Assembly: GCA_016713105.1 (NCBI GenBank)
Contig: JADJPS010000007.1
Span: 247,136 to 311,135, forward strand
Source of the DNA: Devosia sp.
GTDB taxonomy: Bacteria > Pseudomonadota > Alphaproteobacteria > Rhizobiales > Devosiaceae
DNA: 64,000 nt
Direction: 5' to 3'
In this document: positions 27,222 to 38,072 of the stretch, in pieces
How the letters are laid out: every line of letters begins with the position of its first letter
Position numbering within the stretch: the stretch's first letter is position 1
The notes under the pieces: model-generated
Seen by the model: the letters and a program-made list of their open reading frames with translations, nothing else
What the model was told of the DNA's origin: nothing
Database searches by the model: none
Program-made: the position numbers and the translations under genes

Positions 27222-28235
27222 TCAATATCTGTCGGGCGCACTCACACGTAGGATCTCCCCTGAGGGGCGAATTCGCAGCAACCAAAGACTGTTGTCGCCA
27301 TAGGCTACGTTGGCTTCAGTACGAAACTCTCCCTCGTAGGTCCTCCTAAGCTCAACCGTCATGGGGTCGATCTCGATGAGTGGGACCACAAGGGTCGCTA
27401 GCCACAACGAGCCGCCGCCGGCTGTTAGGTCGACCATCCCCGGCCCCCTTACCCCAACATCAAGCGACCCGGTCACGCTTCCAGTCCAGCTGTCAATGCG
27501 GTCCACCATACCGTCGTTGCGGCAGTGCACCCAGATCGAGCCCTCTCCGGCAGCGATCGTGGATGGCCGATCGCAGACCGGAGTTGATGAGACGACTGCA
27601 TTGGAAGCAGGATCAATGCGGTAAACCTCGTTCCTACCGGCCACCCAGGCCGAGTCGCCCTCAAATGCGATGCCGGAACTGCCCCCGGGCAGTGCTATTT
27701 GCGCCTGAACCTCGCCGTTCATTGCATCGAACCGGGTGACAACGCGCTCAGCGCGTTCCGAGGCTACCGTCCACACCGAACCGGCACCGACAGCGATCGG
27801 ACTCTGAACGCTGAGCATGCTCGCCTTGAACTTTAGTACAACGCTGTCCTCGGCAGTGTCGACTTTGAAGATGGTGTTCGAGCCGGTGTCGGCAATCCAG
27901 ATACCCCCATCACCGAACGCCAGGGGCCTAACGGGACCGAGCACTCCGGGCAGTTCGATGTTCGTCTGATCGTAAGACTTTGGGTCGATGCGAACCAGGT
28001 TCGGGTGAACGACGGTCCAGACAGAACCGTAAGCGAACAGCAACCGCGTGTCGTAGTTTTGGGTGTGACTGTAGGTCACCTCGAAAGGAATGACCTTCTC
28101 CAACGGCAAAGCCGTCAGCGTTTCAGCAGCAGGTGACGTGCCACCGAAAGCCAACGTCAGCAGGGGACAAGCCCACAGGGCGGCCCTTACGGGCCGTGCT
28201 TCGTTGACCCAATGGTCCGGTGGTAGTGCCAACAT
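27222..28235 (-). CDS. Exported beta-propeller protein (Vgb/YVTN-like)
   Basis: A 337-residue protein with a signal-like N-terminus (AALWACPLLTLAFGGTSPAAE). It has about six blades with repeated G-x-x-W-h/A signatures: AYGSVWTVVHPN, GDGGIWIADTGSN, GAGSVWTVASERA, GDSAWVAGRNE, GEGSIWVHCRND and GGGSLWLATLV. This resembles streptogramin-lyase-like (Vgb) and YVTN propellers. The catalytic residues of lyases cannot be judged, so a binding role is as likely. AAGGGGAA precedes the start. The regulator-like gene upstream runs on the same strand. Confidence 0.75.
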   Translation of the reverse strand: MLALPPDHWVNEARPVRAALWACPLLTLAFGGTSPAAETLTALPLEKVIPFEVTYSHTQNYDTRLLFAYGSVWTVVHPNLVRIDPKSYDQTNIELPGVLGPVRPLAFGDGGIWIADTGSNTIFKVDTAEDSVVLKFKASMLSVQSPIAVGAGSVWTVASERAERVVTRFDAMNGEVQAQIALPGGSSGIAFEGDSAWVAGRNEVYRIDPASNAVVSSTPVCDRPSTIAAGEGSIWVHCRNDGMVDRIDSWTGSVTGSLDVGVRGPGMVDLTAGGGSLWLATLVVPLIEIDPMTVELRRTYEGEFRTEANVAYGDNSLWLLRIRPSGEILRVSAPDRY

Positions 28236-28345
28236 CGCTCGGTTCCCCTTGTGCGGACTTGGCCACTAATCATCCATCGGGACGGCGCGTCCTAAAGCGG
28301 CCCTAAAAAGATGTAAAAGCGAGGCACATAGCCGACGAGGTAGCT

Positions 28346-29866
28346 CTAGCGTTCGGTGAGGCCTGCCTTGCGCAACCCGTCCAGCATCCGTGCGCGTCGT
28401 TCCGGATAGCGCATCGGTCGACCCGATTGCCCTACTACGGTGAGGTCCGGACGCAGTCTGAGCACTGCGTCAATCGCGTGGCGAGCTTCGCGCTGCCGTC
28501 CGGTCAGAGCATTGCTCGCCGCCAGAAATATGTGGCCATACATGTAGTCGGGTGCGGCCTCAGTGGTGCGTTCGGCCCAGTGGATGGCTTCCTCGTAGCG
28601 GCCCGCGCTGAAGTGTCCCGAGGCGATGCCATTGAGCGACACATAGTTGTCGGGAGGCGCAGGGCTCAGCACGAGCGCGCGCATGAAGTACTCCGTGACG
28701 CGGTCAAGATTGCCAGCGAATAGATGCGCGTTCCCCGCATAGTGGAGCGTCGGAACGCTGTTTTGATTGACGGCAACGGCTTGGTCGCACAGTTGAAGGC
28801 CCGCGTAGTCGGCGCGAAGAATGATCCGCTGCCAACCAAGTTGGGCCAGTGCCAGGGCGTCGTTGCCATCGGCGATGACCGCGCGGGTGGCAAGTTCGAG
28901 CGCCTGCTCGGGATCGGTTGCCTTGCTTGCTCGGGGGCCGCCGAAACTATGGCGTTTCTCGTAGGCCCAGGCTGCAAGGGTAAGTGCAGGTGCGTAGTTG
29001 GGGTCGAGGCCGATCGCCCTTTCGAGAAGCGAGATGGCCTGGCTGTATGCAGAGACGTCGGCTCCTAGGACGAGCGGAACCGCCTGGACATACAGATCCC
29101 ATGCATCGAGGCTATCAGGACGCTTGCGTCGCACACGCTCGAGTTCCGCCCTCCGAATCTGGGGCTCGATGAAGCCGGCGATGGTGTCGGTGATTTCGTC
29201 TTGCACGTCGAACACGTTGACGAGTTCGCGATCGAATCTCTCGGCCCAAAGGTGCTTGCCGGTCGTTCCGTCTATCAACTGTGCCGTAATCCGAATGCGC
29301 GCACCGATAGGCCGAACGCTGCCTTCAAGCAGGTAGCGGACCCACAGCTCGGCCGCCACCCTGCGTACATCAAGCGACTTGCCTTTGAACGAGAAGCTCC
29401 AGTTGCGGGCTATGACGGCAAATGTCCGGAACCGGCTCAAGGCGGTGATCAGGTCTTCGACCACCCCGTCGGCGAGGTGATCGTGCTGCGGTTCGCTGCT
29501 GAGGTTGTCAAAGGGCAGAACTGCAATTGCCGGTCTTGGATCCCCCTACCTACTTCTTCCCGCAAAGGGCGCGAGCCGGTAGCCGACCCGCGGAATGGTT
29601 TCGATCCACTCGTTTGCATCATCTCTCCGCCCCAGCACTTTCCTGAGCGCAGCGATCTGGACTGTGAGATTGGCGTCCTCAATCGCCGTCCCCGACCAGC
29701 CCGCGTCAAGCAGCGCTCGCCGATCGACTGCTCGCCCCTGAGCCCGCAAGAGGACGTCTAGAAGGGCCGCGCCTCGCGTGCCGACATGATAGTGAACACC
29801 GTCTCGAGCGACCGATAGGCCATGGCGATCGAAGAGAAAGGGACCGAACCGCCTGACGTCGCCCAT
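28346..29866 (-). pseudogene. CadC-like winged-helix/TPR regulator split by an amber codon
   Basis: The N-terminal OmpR-type winged helix (RFGPFLFDRHGLSVARDG ... WIETIPRVGYRLAPFAG) ends in TAG at 29546-29548. The same frame continues at once with PRPAIAVLPFDNLSSEP and LADGVVEDLITALSRFR, then TPR-like helices (SLLERAIGLDPNYAPALTLA). This domain order is that of one-component regulators near adenylate-cyclase/CadC families, normally one chain of about 500 residues. A single base change would account for the stop. No transmembrane helix is obvious at the junction. Confidence 0.75.
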
Positions 29867-30134
29867 AGCGTCGTACCCATTGCTAGCCACCCGGATCAGG
29901 TACCTATACATCGGACTACCGCGCTGGTTCCATCGCGGCTGGGCAACTGACGGCTTAGGCGGGGCCACGGGGGCTTATTCATTCAACCGCTGGGTCGAGA
30001 TCACTCGCACGACTATGCGAAGGCCCTCCACTGCCATTCATGCGAATGACCAACATAGGCATCTCCTATGACGATGGTGCCAAGTTGGATGGCTTCCCAA
30101 TCGTGGGACAGAAGCCAGAGCAGTGGAGACCACA

Positions 30135-30595
30135 ATGCAAAGAATTGCACTTTCGGTTTGCCTACTTGCCTTCGCAGCACAGCCTGCACTCGCAGAAACA
30201 CTCGCCATCCAATCAGAGGGTGTTTCCTTCACCGACTTGCACAACTTCGATCTAGGAAACGGAACCACCGCACAGAACTTCGAGACGAAGTTCATCGAGG
30301 TCGGAACCGGGGGGATATCGCGGGGCGCAACACGAGTGGTGAGTGCTACGGCAGCGCCGAGATCACCGCCGAAACCTACATCGACACGATGCTGTGCGTG
30401 AACCGCATCACTGAGACGGACAGCATGGTCAGTCGCCTGCAGTTCAACACCGATGGCTGGGACTGGACCGTCCTTGGTGGCACCGGGAAGTACGTTGGTG
30501 CAACCGGCAGCGGTCATACCACGATGGGTTGGGGCGACAACAAGTACGGTGACCGGATGACTTGGACGAGCAAGGGAACCGTCACCCTCAAGTAG
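30135..30595 (+). pseudogene. Small secreted protein of unknown function (frameshift)
   Basis: About 153 residues after frame repair. The signal peptide is clear (RIALSVCLLAFAAQPALAE). The mature part has FETKFIEVGTGG, DIAGRNTSGECYGSAEITA and WTVLGGTGKYVGATGSGHTT. The change of frame falls in a G-run near 30310. Two cysteines could form a disulfide. The GTGKYVGATGSG pattern recalls small lipocalin-like/allene-oxide-cyclase-like barrels that end in such a turn, but this is weak. GGAGA lies before the ATG. Confidence 0.6.
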
Positions 30596-30600
30596 GCCGT

Positions 30601-30640
30601 GGTCCCGGGCGCAAGGCTGTGCACGGGACCAAGCCCTTTT
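30601..30640 (+). terminator. Possible terminator after the small secreted protein gene
   Basis: GGTCCCG pairs with CGGGACC across a 16-base loop and is followed by AAGCCCTTTT. The long loop and short T-run make it a moderate candidate. Confidence 0.45.
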
Positions 30641-30659
30641 CCGAGAACAGTACGGCAGT

Positions 30660-30791
30660 TGACGTTGCCCCCTCTGGCCAATCCAGTTTGAAGTAGGCTC
30701 TGGCCCCACGACAAGGACCGGAGATGAAGCGCAGCAGGTTCACCGAAGAGCAGATCATTTGGATCCTGAAGGAGCACGAGGCCGGCGTTAG
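30660..30791 (+). mobile_element. IS3-family left-end remnant
   Basis: It starts TGACGTTGCCCCC, as IS3-group ends do, and includes a purine-rich ribosome site before MKRSRFTEEQIIWILKEHEA. That peptide is the typical N-terminus of another IS3-subgroup OrfA. The match stops after about 22 codons at the sequence GTTAGG. A second TGACGTTGCCCCC occurs at 39867. This element differs from the two complete IS copies. Confidence 0.7.
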
Positions 30792-30874
30792 GTCCCCCTC
30801 TCGGGCCCTGTCACCGTTCCGGAGGCCTCGACAGCGGGGGGCACAGTCCGCACCCCCCGCCAACTTGGTACTGG

Positions 30875-31286
30875 CTACTTCTGCAGGGACTGGACGTAGT
30901 CCACGAGGGCCACAATCCGCGCCCTGACCAGCAGTTCCGTCCCGAACTGGCCAGCCGACCCGCCGATCTCTCGAGTGAAGTAGTCACCCCAGATCGGCAT
31001 TGCTGAGGTGCCGTGGGCCCGCATCGTCGTCCGACCGTCCACCACCTGAAAGACCTTCAGGTACGGAAACTCACCGTCGTTCGCGGCGCTGAGCTTGGTC
31101 AGGTCGGGAGGCCTGACGGTGAGAACGTCTGCGAACTCACCGTCTCCCTGGCCGGATGCCCCATGGCAGACAGCACATGCCGTCTCGAAGCCGGACCGTC
31201 CGACTAGGTTGTCCTGAGCCACGACCGGCGTGGCAAGGCCCAAGGCAACCAAGGCAACCGCAAGCGAACCTGGAGAATATTCTCAT
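30875..31286 (-). pseudogene. Exported monohaem cytochrome c (frameshift in signal peptide)
   Basis: A small cytochrome c: CAVCHG haem site, axial methionine in TSAMPIWGDYF, and a C-terminal helix (IVALVDYVQSLQK). A very strong ribosome site (AAAGGAGGAG) precedes the ATG at 31286, whose first codons (MRIFSRFAC) are one base out of frame with the signal peptide remainder (VALVALGLATPVVAQDN). The break is near 31258. The TTG inside the signal sequence is unlikely to be the real start. It would act in periplasmic electron transfer. Confidence 0.75.
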
Positions 31287-31668
31287 GGTCTCCTCCTTTA
31301 GTGCCGGAGGGACCGCCGGGCTTGCATTCCCTTGCCGACGAGTGGAGTATGCCCGGCAGGCGGTTCGATACCTTGATGCTCGTCAAACTCGCCAAGGCTC
31401 AATGCCTCGATGGCACCGGGTGAAGGGGTGTGCAACCGACGGGCCAAAGTCGTTCCGCTGGACGGCGCTTCGACCACTGGCGAAGCTGTTCCTCTCGAGC
31501 ATGTGAATCTCGCGCTTTCGACCCAAGAGGCCAGCCAAGTGGGCTCCGGTGACAAAAGCGCTCTGGCCGCAGGATTGGACTGGGGGATGTACTCAGACGT
31601 TTTGCCACGTTTGGCGGCGTAGGAAAGCCCGACAGTGGGGTGGCCGCAAACGATCAGGATGCTAGTTT
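31287..31668. other. Intergenic region without recognised gene
   Basis: About 380 bases between the divergent cytochrome c and glycosyltransferase genes. It must hold both promoters, but I see no family-supported frame, repeat or RNA. Confidence 0.4.
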
Positions 31669-32538
31669 GTGGGTGCGATGCAGCACAAGACCCCCGCAGA
31701 TGTCAGCCTGAGGGATGGGCGCTTCACCATCAATTGTCTCTGGGTAGGGCTGGCCCTGCGCCCGCTGGAGCGGGTGTGCGCACTCTCCATGCTGAGGCAG
31801 GGGCATCGGGTCCGCATCTTCAGCTACGGAAAGCTCGAGAATGTCCCAGAGGGGATAGAGATGGCCGACGCCCGCGACGTGCTCCCCGAGGCCTCATTGC
31901 TGCGTCACCGCAAGAGCGGTAGCCCGGCGCTGGGTTCCAACGTCTTCAGGTACCGGTTGATGGAGCAGGCCAGGGGACTGTGGCTCGATCTCGACGTCCT
32001 GCTGCTGAAGCCTATTCCCGAAACGGACGACCCGGTGTTCGGCTGGCAGGACCCGACCCTGATCAACGGAGCGGTCCTTCACATCCCGAAGGAGAGTCCA
32101 CTATTGGCCGCCCTCCTGGATTTCGTAGCAGAAGCTTACCCGGTACCCCCATTCTACTCCTCAGGCAAGCAGCACTGGCTGCGACTGCGCAAAGCCATTG
32201 GGCTGGGGCGGCGTGTCGAAGCCATGCGCTGGGGCACGTTCGGCCCCCGCGCTTTGACCCACTTTGCGGCGCATACCAACTCGGCCAGGTTTGCTCGGCC
32301 AGTCTCAGTGTTCTACCCGATCCATCCGCGTGAGTCGCATGGCCCGTTCCAAGCCAGCTTCGACACGGCGGCGCGATTGACGGACGAGACGATCGCGCTG
32401 CACCTGTGGAACGAGAAGCTCCGGCGGCCTTCGCGTCTGCGCCGCGACAATCCGGTTGGCAGGCTGATCGTCGAGCCGGGTAGCTTTGTGCATCAGTTCG
32501 CCAAAGCGGAGTTGGGAATGCGGCTGACGGGCGACTAG
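31669..32538 (+). CDS. Glycosyltransferase of the GT32/DXD sugar-binding class
   Basis: A 289-residue soluble protein. RLMEQARGLWLDLDVLLLKP contains the D-x-D nucleotide-sugar motif, and FGWQDPTLINGAVLHIPK follows as in capsular/GT32-like enzymes. The N-terminus (LWVGLALRPLERVCALSMLRQG) is the usual family opening. It would transfer a sugar to a surface polysaccharide or lipid. Two starts are possible: GTG at 31669 and ATG at 31678. An ATP-grasp gene of a kind often found with polysaccharide genes lies convergent. Confidence 0.8.
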   Translation: MGAMQHKTPADVSLRDGRFTINCLWVGLALRPLERVCALSMLRQGHRVRIFSYGKLENVPEGIEMADARDVLPEASLLRHRKSGSPALGSNVFRYRLMEQARGLWLDLDVLLLKPIPETDDPVFGWQDPTLINGAVLHIPKESPLLAALLDFVAEAYPVPPFYSSGKQHWLRLRKAIGLGRRVEAMRWGTFGPRALTHFAAHTNSARFARPVSVFYPIHPRESHGPFQASFDTAARLTDETIALHLWNEKLRRPSRLRRDNPVGRLIVEPGSFVHQFAKAELGMRLTGD

Positions 32539-32623
32539 GTCTCTAGGTCGGGCCGCACGGGCCGGCCAACTTGAGTGGACAGCCGTCAAGCTAGAACGCG
32601 ACGCTGTCGCGGGCGCTGTTGCG

Positions 32624-33504
32624 TCAGGGGCGCCAGCCCTCCCGAAGCGCGGCGACAGACGGACCGTCACCAGTCCGCACAAAGTGCGACCGGCGAATAT
32701 CCCACGACGCCTCGAGACGTCGCGCCATTTCTGGATTGAACCATTTGTCGAACCCGGCCGCCGGATAGAACGTCATTTCACCCGCCAGCAGGCCGATCGC
32801 GTCCACCAAGAAATCGACGCGCACATAGTCGAAGCCCGCCCCAGTTGCGGGCCGAGCCGAGCTGCCTCGCGGGCGAGCTCCGCTGTCCGCTCCGACCACG
32901 GGAGGGCTACTTCGTACCCGGCCGCCCACCCGTCGATCTCCCGCCCGTCGGTATCGAGGGTAGAGAGGCTCCGCTGGCCTTGTCAACAGCCCAAAGGTGC
33001 GTCACTTCACTACCGCAAACGTGCACCTTGATGTCGGTCGGCAGCCCGTTCCCACCCAATTGGAGAAGCTCCTCGGCCAAAAGCCGGGGCGCTATCGGCC
33101 AGTAGCCCCATTCCTCGCGCCGCCGCCCCTTTCGCAACCATCGGCGCATGGTGCACACTCTCGTCTCGCGCCGGTACCCCGTCGCGCACCACGAGATTGG
33201 TGCCACTGCCCTTGTTGAACTTGAGGATCGCGCCGCCGGAAGCGACCGCTTGCGGCAGAGCGTCCGCATGTTCGCCGACCCAGAGCACGCCCGCTTGACG
33301 CAGTTGGGGACAGCGCTTCGCGAGGAGAGCCTTGGCGGTCACCTTGTCGGAGAAGGCGACAAACTCCGGGTTGCGGTCAAAGATCTTGCGCCAGAGCATC
33401 CGCTCGTTGTGCGTGCGCGGCCACGCAGCATCTGGCCAATACCCCAGCCGCCGATGAAACCGCAACAGCATTGAGGGGTAGCGCATCGCTACCCACCACC
33501 TCAT
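32624..33504 (-). pseudogene. TupA-like ATP-grasp protein (three or more frameshifts)
   Basis: The family order is preserved but scattered over frames. FHRRLGYWPDAAWPRTHNER and LWRKIFDRNPEFVAFSDKV with ILKFNKGSGTNLVV (ATP loop) are in one frame. EEWGYWPIAPRLLAEELLQ and PTDIKVHVCGSEVTHLWAVD are in a second. LSTLDTDGREIDGWAAGYEV and FDYVRVDFLVDAIGLLAGEM complete it in others. TupA-like ATP-grasp proteins occur in polysaccharide and teichuronopeptide-like clusters. The indels fall near 33190, 32955 and 32850. Confidence 0.75.
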
Positions 33505-33800
33505 GGCAGCCACTGCTCTTGGTATCGGCACCGCGCCGCTCCGGTCGTTCGCCACTCGAATGCACCTTCGGGGCTCGCGCGACGTCGTGGGAATGCAGCA
33601 TCGTCCCATTCACCGCCAAGTCGAAGGCAGCCGCCCGATATTGCCGCCCATTGCGGTCAGACCGCAACTTCAAAGCAGCAACGGACGCTGCCTCACCGTT
33701 TCCTCGGTCGGGGGTCCCACCGTGAACCACTCACCCCTTCTTTGCGGCTTCTTGGGGCGCGCGACGTGGCGGTCTACACCGTATGCCCGAACCGACCCAG
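33505..33800. other. Gap between ATP-grasp and HExxH genes
   Basis: About 300 bases. Open frames here lack ribosome sites and family features. I see no repeat or RNA. Confidence 0.4.
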
Positions 33801-34538
33801 CTAGTGGCACCACACATCGATTCCGCGCAAGTCGAAGTCGACGTCGTCTTCGATGAGGCGTCGAATGAAGGACGCTCCCCTCTCGCGCGCAAAGAGGTAC
33901 GACCTGAGCCCGAAGAGGTCGGGGTCGAACCCGTACGCGATGACGTTGACGCTTTCTGGCGTCGCGAAGGCTTCGGCAGAGGCCTCGCGAAGGATCCGTT
34001 CGCGAGTATCGTCGTCCATCAGATCCAGTTGCACCGCATAGGCCACGAACTCGTGCCAGGCAGGCGCGAGGCGATGCGGATCACCCTCCAGCAGCACCCA
34101 GAGTGCGGCGTGTACCACTTCGTGAGCCGCAACGGATGACGCGGCGTCCCGATCCCACGGCAGTCCCCAGGGACGAGGCGCATCCGCGAGATTGGCGTTC
34201 CACCGCCTGATCTGGATGCGTTGCCCCTCCGGGTCATAGCATCCGGAAACCGGCAAATGGGCTCCATCGCCAATTGAAACCTCCACCTTGTCCGAGAACT
34301 CGATCGTCAGGCGAGGTTCAACGGGCAAGCCGAGGGCGTCGAAATACGACCCGACGCCGGCGACGGCCTCGCAGGCTACGCCAACCTCTTCGGTGGTTCC
34401 GACCACCTTGATGCCCGATGTGCCGCAGTCCGCCATGGCGGGCACGGCGAGACAGGCGAGCCAGGTGAGGCCAGATACCAGGCACATCGTTTTTCGCAAC
34501 AGAGCCCCCATGCGATCGCGAACCGCGCTGCGCTTCAC
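33801..34538 (-). CDS. Secreted protein with HEVVH putative metalloprotease motif
   Basis: A protein of up to 245 residues. The signal peptide is TMCLVSGLTWLACLAVPAMA. A zinc-protease-like HEVVH occurs in ASSVAAHEVVHAALWVLLEG, and a further WHEFVAYAVQLDL downstream could supply the third ligand (Glu). Two cysteines (ADCGTSG, VACEAV) lie near the mature N-terminus and one at the C-terminus (DVWCH). This is a gluzincin-like pattern of an uncharacterised family. The start is uncertain: GTG at 34538 or ATGs at 34511 and 34487. Confidence 0.65.
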   Translation of the reverse strand: MKRSAVRDRMGALLRKTMCLVSGLTWLACLAVPAMADCGTSGIKVVGTTEEVGVACEAVAGVGSYFDALGLPVEPRLTIEFSDKVEVSIGDGAHLPVSGCYDPEGQRIQIRRWNANLADAPRPWGLPWDRDAASSVAAHEVVHAALWVLLEGDPHRLAPAWHEFVAYAVQLDLMDDDTRERILREASAEAFATPESVNVIAYGFDPDLFGLRSYLFARERGASFIRRLIEDDVDFDLRGIDVWCH

Positions 34539-34652
34539 CGGGCCTCACCATCGCCCAGTATCGCCACCCGCGACAACCACTACTGAGCGCCCCGCTTGAT
34601 CGCCGTCAACCCGCGCCGCTCGCCAGGTATCTATGCTTGGTGCGGAAGGTGG

Positions 34653-35108
34653 ATGATGTTCAGGCTTCTGTTTGTTCTCTTGTTCTCAGTACTTCTGCCG
34701 GCATCCGCGTGGGCGGCGGGGGTGGGCTACTGGGCCTGCAGCGGGGGACAGTGGGTCGAGGTGCATCAGCCGAGCTACAATCGTCCGCTCCGCGACTGCA
34801 TGGAGAAGCCGCCATCTCCACAATCTGAGGCACGCTGCAATGCGCTGGGTGGAGCTTGGGGGCCCCTCGGGCTGTTCCCACAGCCGCTTTGCCGCATGCC
34901 GGCGCGGGACGCCGGCCGCATCTGCGGCGATGCCGACGAGTGCGACAGCATCTGCCTCGCCACCCTCTCGCAGGCGCAGTCCGATCGGCTGCGTCGCGGC
35001 GGGTCCAACCTTTCCACTCTCGGCCGCTGCGCGCCGGTCTACCCGGTGTTCGGCTGCATCCCCGTCGTTGAGAGAGGCGTCGTCGGCCGCCTCCTCTGCC
35101 TCGACTGA
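34653..35108 (+). CDS. Small secreted cysteine-rich protein
   Basis: About 151 residues: signal peptide FRLLFVLLFSVLLPASAWAA, then a mature part with about ten cysteines (WACSGG, LRDCMEK, ARCNALGG, PLCRMP, RICGDADECDSIC, GRCAPV, FGCIPV, LLCLD). The pattern C-N-x-L-G-G-x-W ... DAGR-x-C-x-x-x-x-x-C resembles small exported proteins of proteobacteria with no assigned role. The ATG at 34653, with GGAAGGTGG before it, is preferred to the earlier start at 34596. Confidence 0.6.
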   Translation: MMFRLLFVLLFSVLLPASAWAAGVGYWACSGGQWVEVHQPSYNRPLRDCMEKPPSPQSEARCNALGGAWGPLGLFPQPLCRMPARDAGRICGDADECDSICLATLSQAQSDRLRRGGSNLSTLGRCAPVYPVFGCIPVVERGVVGRLLCLD

Positions 35109-35140
35109 CCCCAGCCACGGAGCTTCCGATAATCACCGCC

Positions 35141-37891
35141 ATGACAGCAGTTCGGACCAACAGCCGCCAGCATCAGCGGGCGATCAAGACCTGGTTGGCG
35201 CTGGTGATGCTGAGTCTCGCCCTGCTGGTCCTCTCCCCCCCGGTGCGCGCGCAGGACGAAAGCCGCACTGAGGCTCAGATCGGACCGTTCCAGGCCATGG
35301 GTGAATGGACCGCGAAGGGTGCAGCGGTCACTGGGAAGGGCGAGATTGTCGCACCGTGGGGCGGCTCTATCGGGATAACGGCGACCTATGACACCGAACG
35401 AGAGACCGGCCGGTGGCAGGGAAAACTCAGACACCCCATGCTGGGCGACATCTCCGTCGCCTCCGGCCGGATCACCGAGAAGGCGCTGACCTTCGACCAC
35501 AAAGTCGATATCGGAGCCGGCACCGTGACTTTTCGCATGCTCCTCACGCCCGACGAGCTCGTCGGAGAGGGCCAGGGACCCTCAAGGTCGGCAAGGTCAG
35601 TTTCGGCAGTGCCGAGCTTAAGTTCGACAACGGCATCATATCGGCCGACTCCGCCGCAGAGGTCCGGCTGCCCGGCGTCTCGGTGCCGATAGCTACGACG
35701 CTCTTGTTCGAGGGGGTGAAGTTCGCCTCGGCAAGCGGCACTGGCAAGGTGACACTCGGTTCCTACGCCTTCACGGCCCAGATGCAGGTGACAGCCAGGG
35801 GTGAGGCCACTCTCACAGCCACCGAGTCTCAGTCCCTGCCCGGTATCGGCTCGACGCAGCTGACCCTCGCCTATGAAAATGGCCGGCTTTCGGCGACCGG
35901 AACACTCACCGTCTCGCTGGGCAGCATCGCCTTCGACAACACCACCATCACAATCGACAGGTCCGGCAAGATCAGCCTTGCCAAGACCTCCAGCGTCGAC
36001 CTTCCCGGACTGGGCTCCACCGAGCTCACGCTGGTCTATGCCGGCAACAGGGTGAGCGCCACCGGCACCCGGCAGGTGAAGCTCGGCAGCTTCGCCTTCG
36101 ACGATACCGCGATTGCGGTCAGCAGCACCGGCGCCATAACCGTGAGCAGGCAAGCCAACCTCTCGCTGCCGGTCATCGGTTCGACACGGATGACGCTCGG
36201 CTACGCCAATGGCGTCCTCTCCGCCTCGGGTAGCCGCACGGTTAGCCTGGGCAGCTTCGCCTTCTCCAACGCCGCTGTCACCCTCGACAGCTCCGGCAAC
36301 CTCGGCATCACCAAGACCCAAAGCCTCAACATCCCGGGCATCGGTGGCACGCAGATGACTCTCGCCATCGCGGACGGAGTGCTGGCGGCATCCGGCTCCC
36401 GCAGCGTCACGCTGGGCAGCTATGGCTTCTCCAATGTGGCGATCCGTCTGGACAGCGCCGGCGGGGTCAGCGTCAGCAAGGCTCAGAGCCTCAGTCTGTC
36501 GGGCATTGGCAGCACGCAGATGACGCTGGGCTATGCCAATGGCCGCCTCTCGGCCATTGGCTCGCGGACCGTGTCGTTGGGCAGCTTCGCCTTCGACAAT
36601 ACCGCCATCACCATCGACAGCGCCGGCATCCTCGCCGTCCAGAAGCAGCAGTCGGTGACCCTTCCGGGCATTGGCTCCACCCAGATGAGCCTCGCCTTCG
36701 TCAACGGGGCCTTCGTCGCCACCGGCAGCCGAACGGTATCGCTCGGCAACTTCGCCTTCGACAATGCTGAGTTCTCGATCGACAGCGACGGCAACCTGTC
36801 GGCGATCAAGAGCCAGGGTATCAACCTGCCGGTGATCGGCAACACGCAGATGACCCTCGCCTACGTGAACGGCACGCTTTCAGCAGCCGGCTCGCGCACG
36901 GTATCGCTCAGCAGCTACGACTTCTCCAACGCCACGATCACGCTCGACAGTGCCGGCACGCTCAGCATCTCCAAGACGCAGGACGTCAACATCCCGAGGG
37001 TGGGTAGCGTCCAGATGGCGCTCGGCTACCGAGACGGCGTGCTGTCCGCCTCGGGGACGCACGACGTCACGCTTGGCAACTTCCTGTTCTCGAGTGCCGA
37101 CATCTCGATCTCCAGCACTGGCGCGGTCTCGATCAGCGACACGCAGAACGTTACCTTGCCCGTGATCGGCACCACTCAGTTGACCCTCAGCTACGCCAAC
37201 GGCGCCCTGGCGGCATCTGGCTCGCGCTCGGTCAGCCTCGGGAGTTTCCTCTTCTCAGATGCCGCCATCGCACTGGACAGCGCTGGCACGCTCAGTATCA
37301 CCAAGGCGCAGAGCGTCAGCATTCCATGTCGGAGAAGCGCAGTTGGTGCTCGGCTACCAGAACGGCGTGCTATCGGCCTTCGGCACACACGACGTCACTC
37401 TCGGCTCCTTCCTGTTCTCGAGTGCCGCCATCTCAATCTCCAGCAACGGCTCGGTATCGGTCAGCAAGACGCAGGGCGTCGACCTGCCGGGCATCGGCAA
37501 CACGCAGATGACGCTGAGCTACGCGGATGGCGCCCTGGCGGCGTCGGGCTCCCGTTCGGTGAGCCTCGGGAGTTTCCTGTTCTCCGATGCCGCAATCTCG
37601 CTGAGCAGCAGCGGAGTGATCACGATGAGCAAGCAGCAGTCGGTCAGTATCGGAGGCATCGGCAACGTCAACATGGCCCTCGGCTATGCCAACCGCGAGG
37701 TGACGGCGAGCGGCACCGCCTCGATCGGCGTCAGCGTACTGGGCAGGAGCATCAACTTCGGCAGCGCCGCGGTCCGCATCTCCAGTTCGGGACAGGTCAG
37801 CGTCTCCGCATCGCAGGGCGTCAACATCGGCTTCGTCCACTACAACGTCTCGATCAGCTACGAGAATGGCAGCATCAGGGTGGACTACTAG
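35141..37891 (+). pseudogene. Secreted protein of about twelve 55-residue tandem repeats (two frameshifts)
   Basis: About 916 residues after repair. A signal peptide (LALVMLSLALLVLSPPVRAQ) and a unique region of about 150 residues precede at least twelve repeats. Each repeat follows the scheme LPGIGSTQMTLGYANG, LSASGSRTVSLGSFAFDNA and ITIDSAGTLSISKTQSVN. The unit is 55 residues (165 bases), with strict alternation of short beta-strands and Gly/Ser/Asn turns, as in beta-solenoid or stacked beta-sandwich surface proteins. Frame changes occur near 35577 and 37333 (a C missing before CATGTCGGAG). No anchor or autotransporter barrel is seen at the C-terminus (SISYENGSIRVDY). Confidence 0.75.
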
Positions 37892-38072
37892 TCAGGCAGG
37901 AGGTGCCGCCATGACGATGTCTCCGGGTGAGCCGGAATACCGCCGAGACGCGAGCAACCCAAGGGAGGACGGGCCTGCTCCGGGCGGGTCGCCGCTGCGT
38001 TCTGCAGGGCGCCTCAGGGACTCCCCTCAGCGCACGAGACCCCGGGGGCCAGACAATGGTGTCGAACGACAA

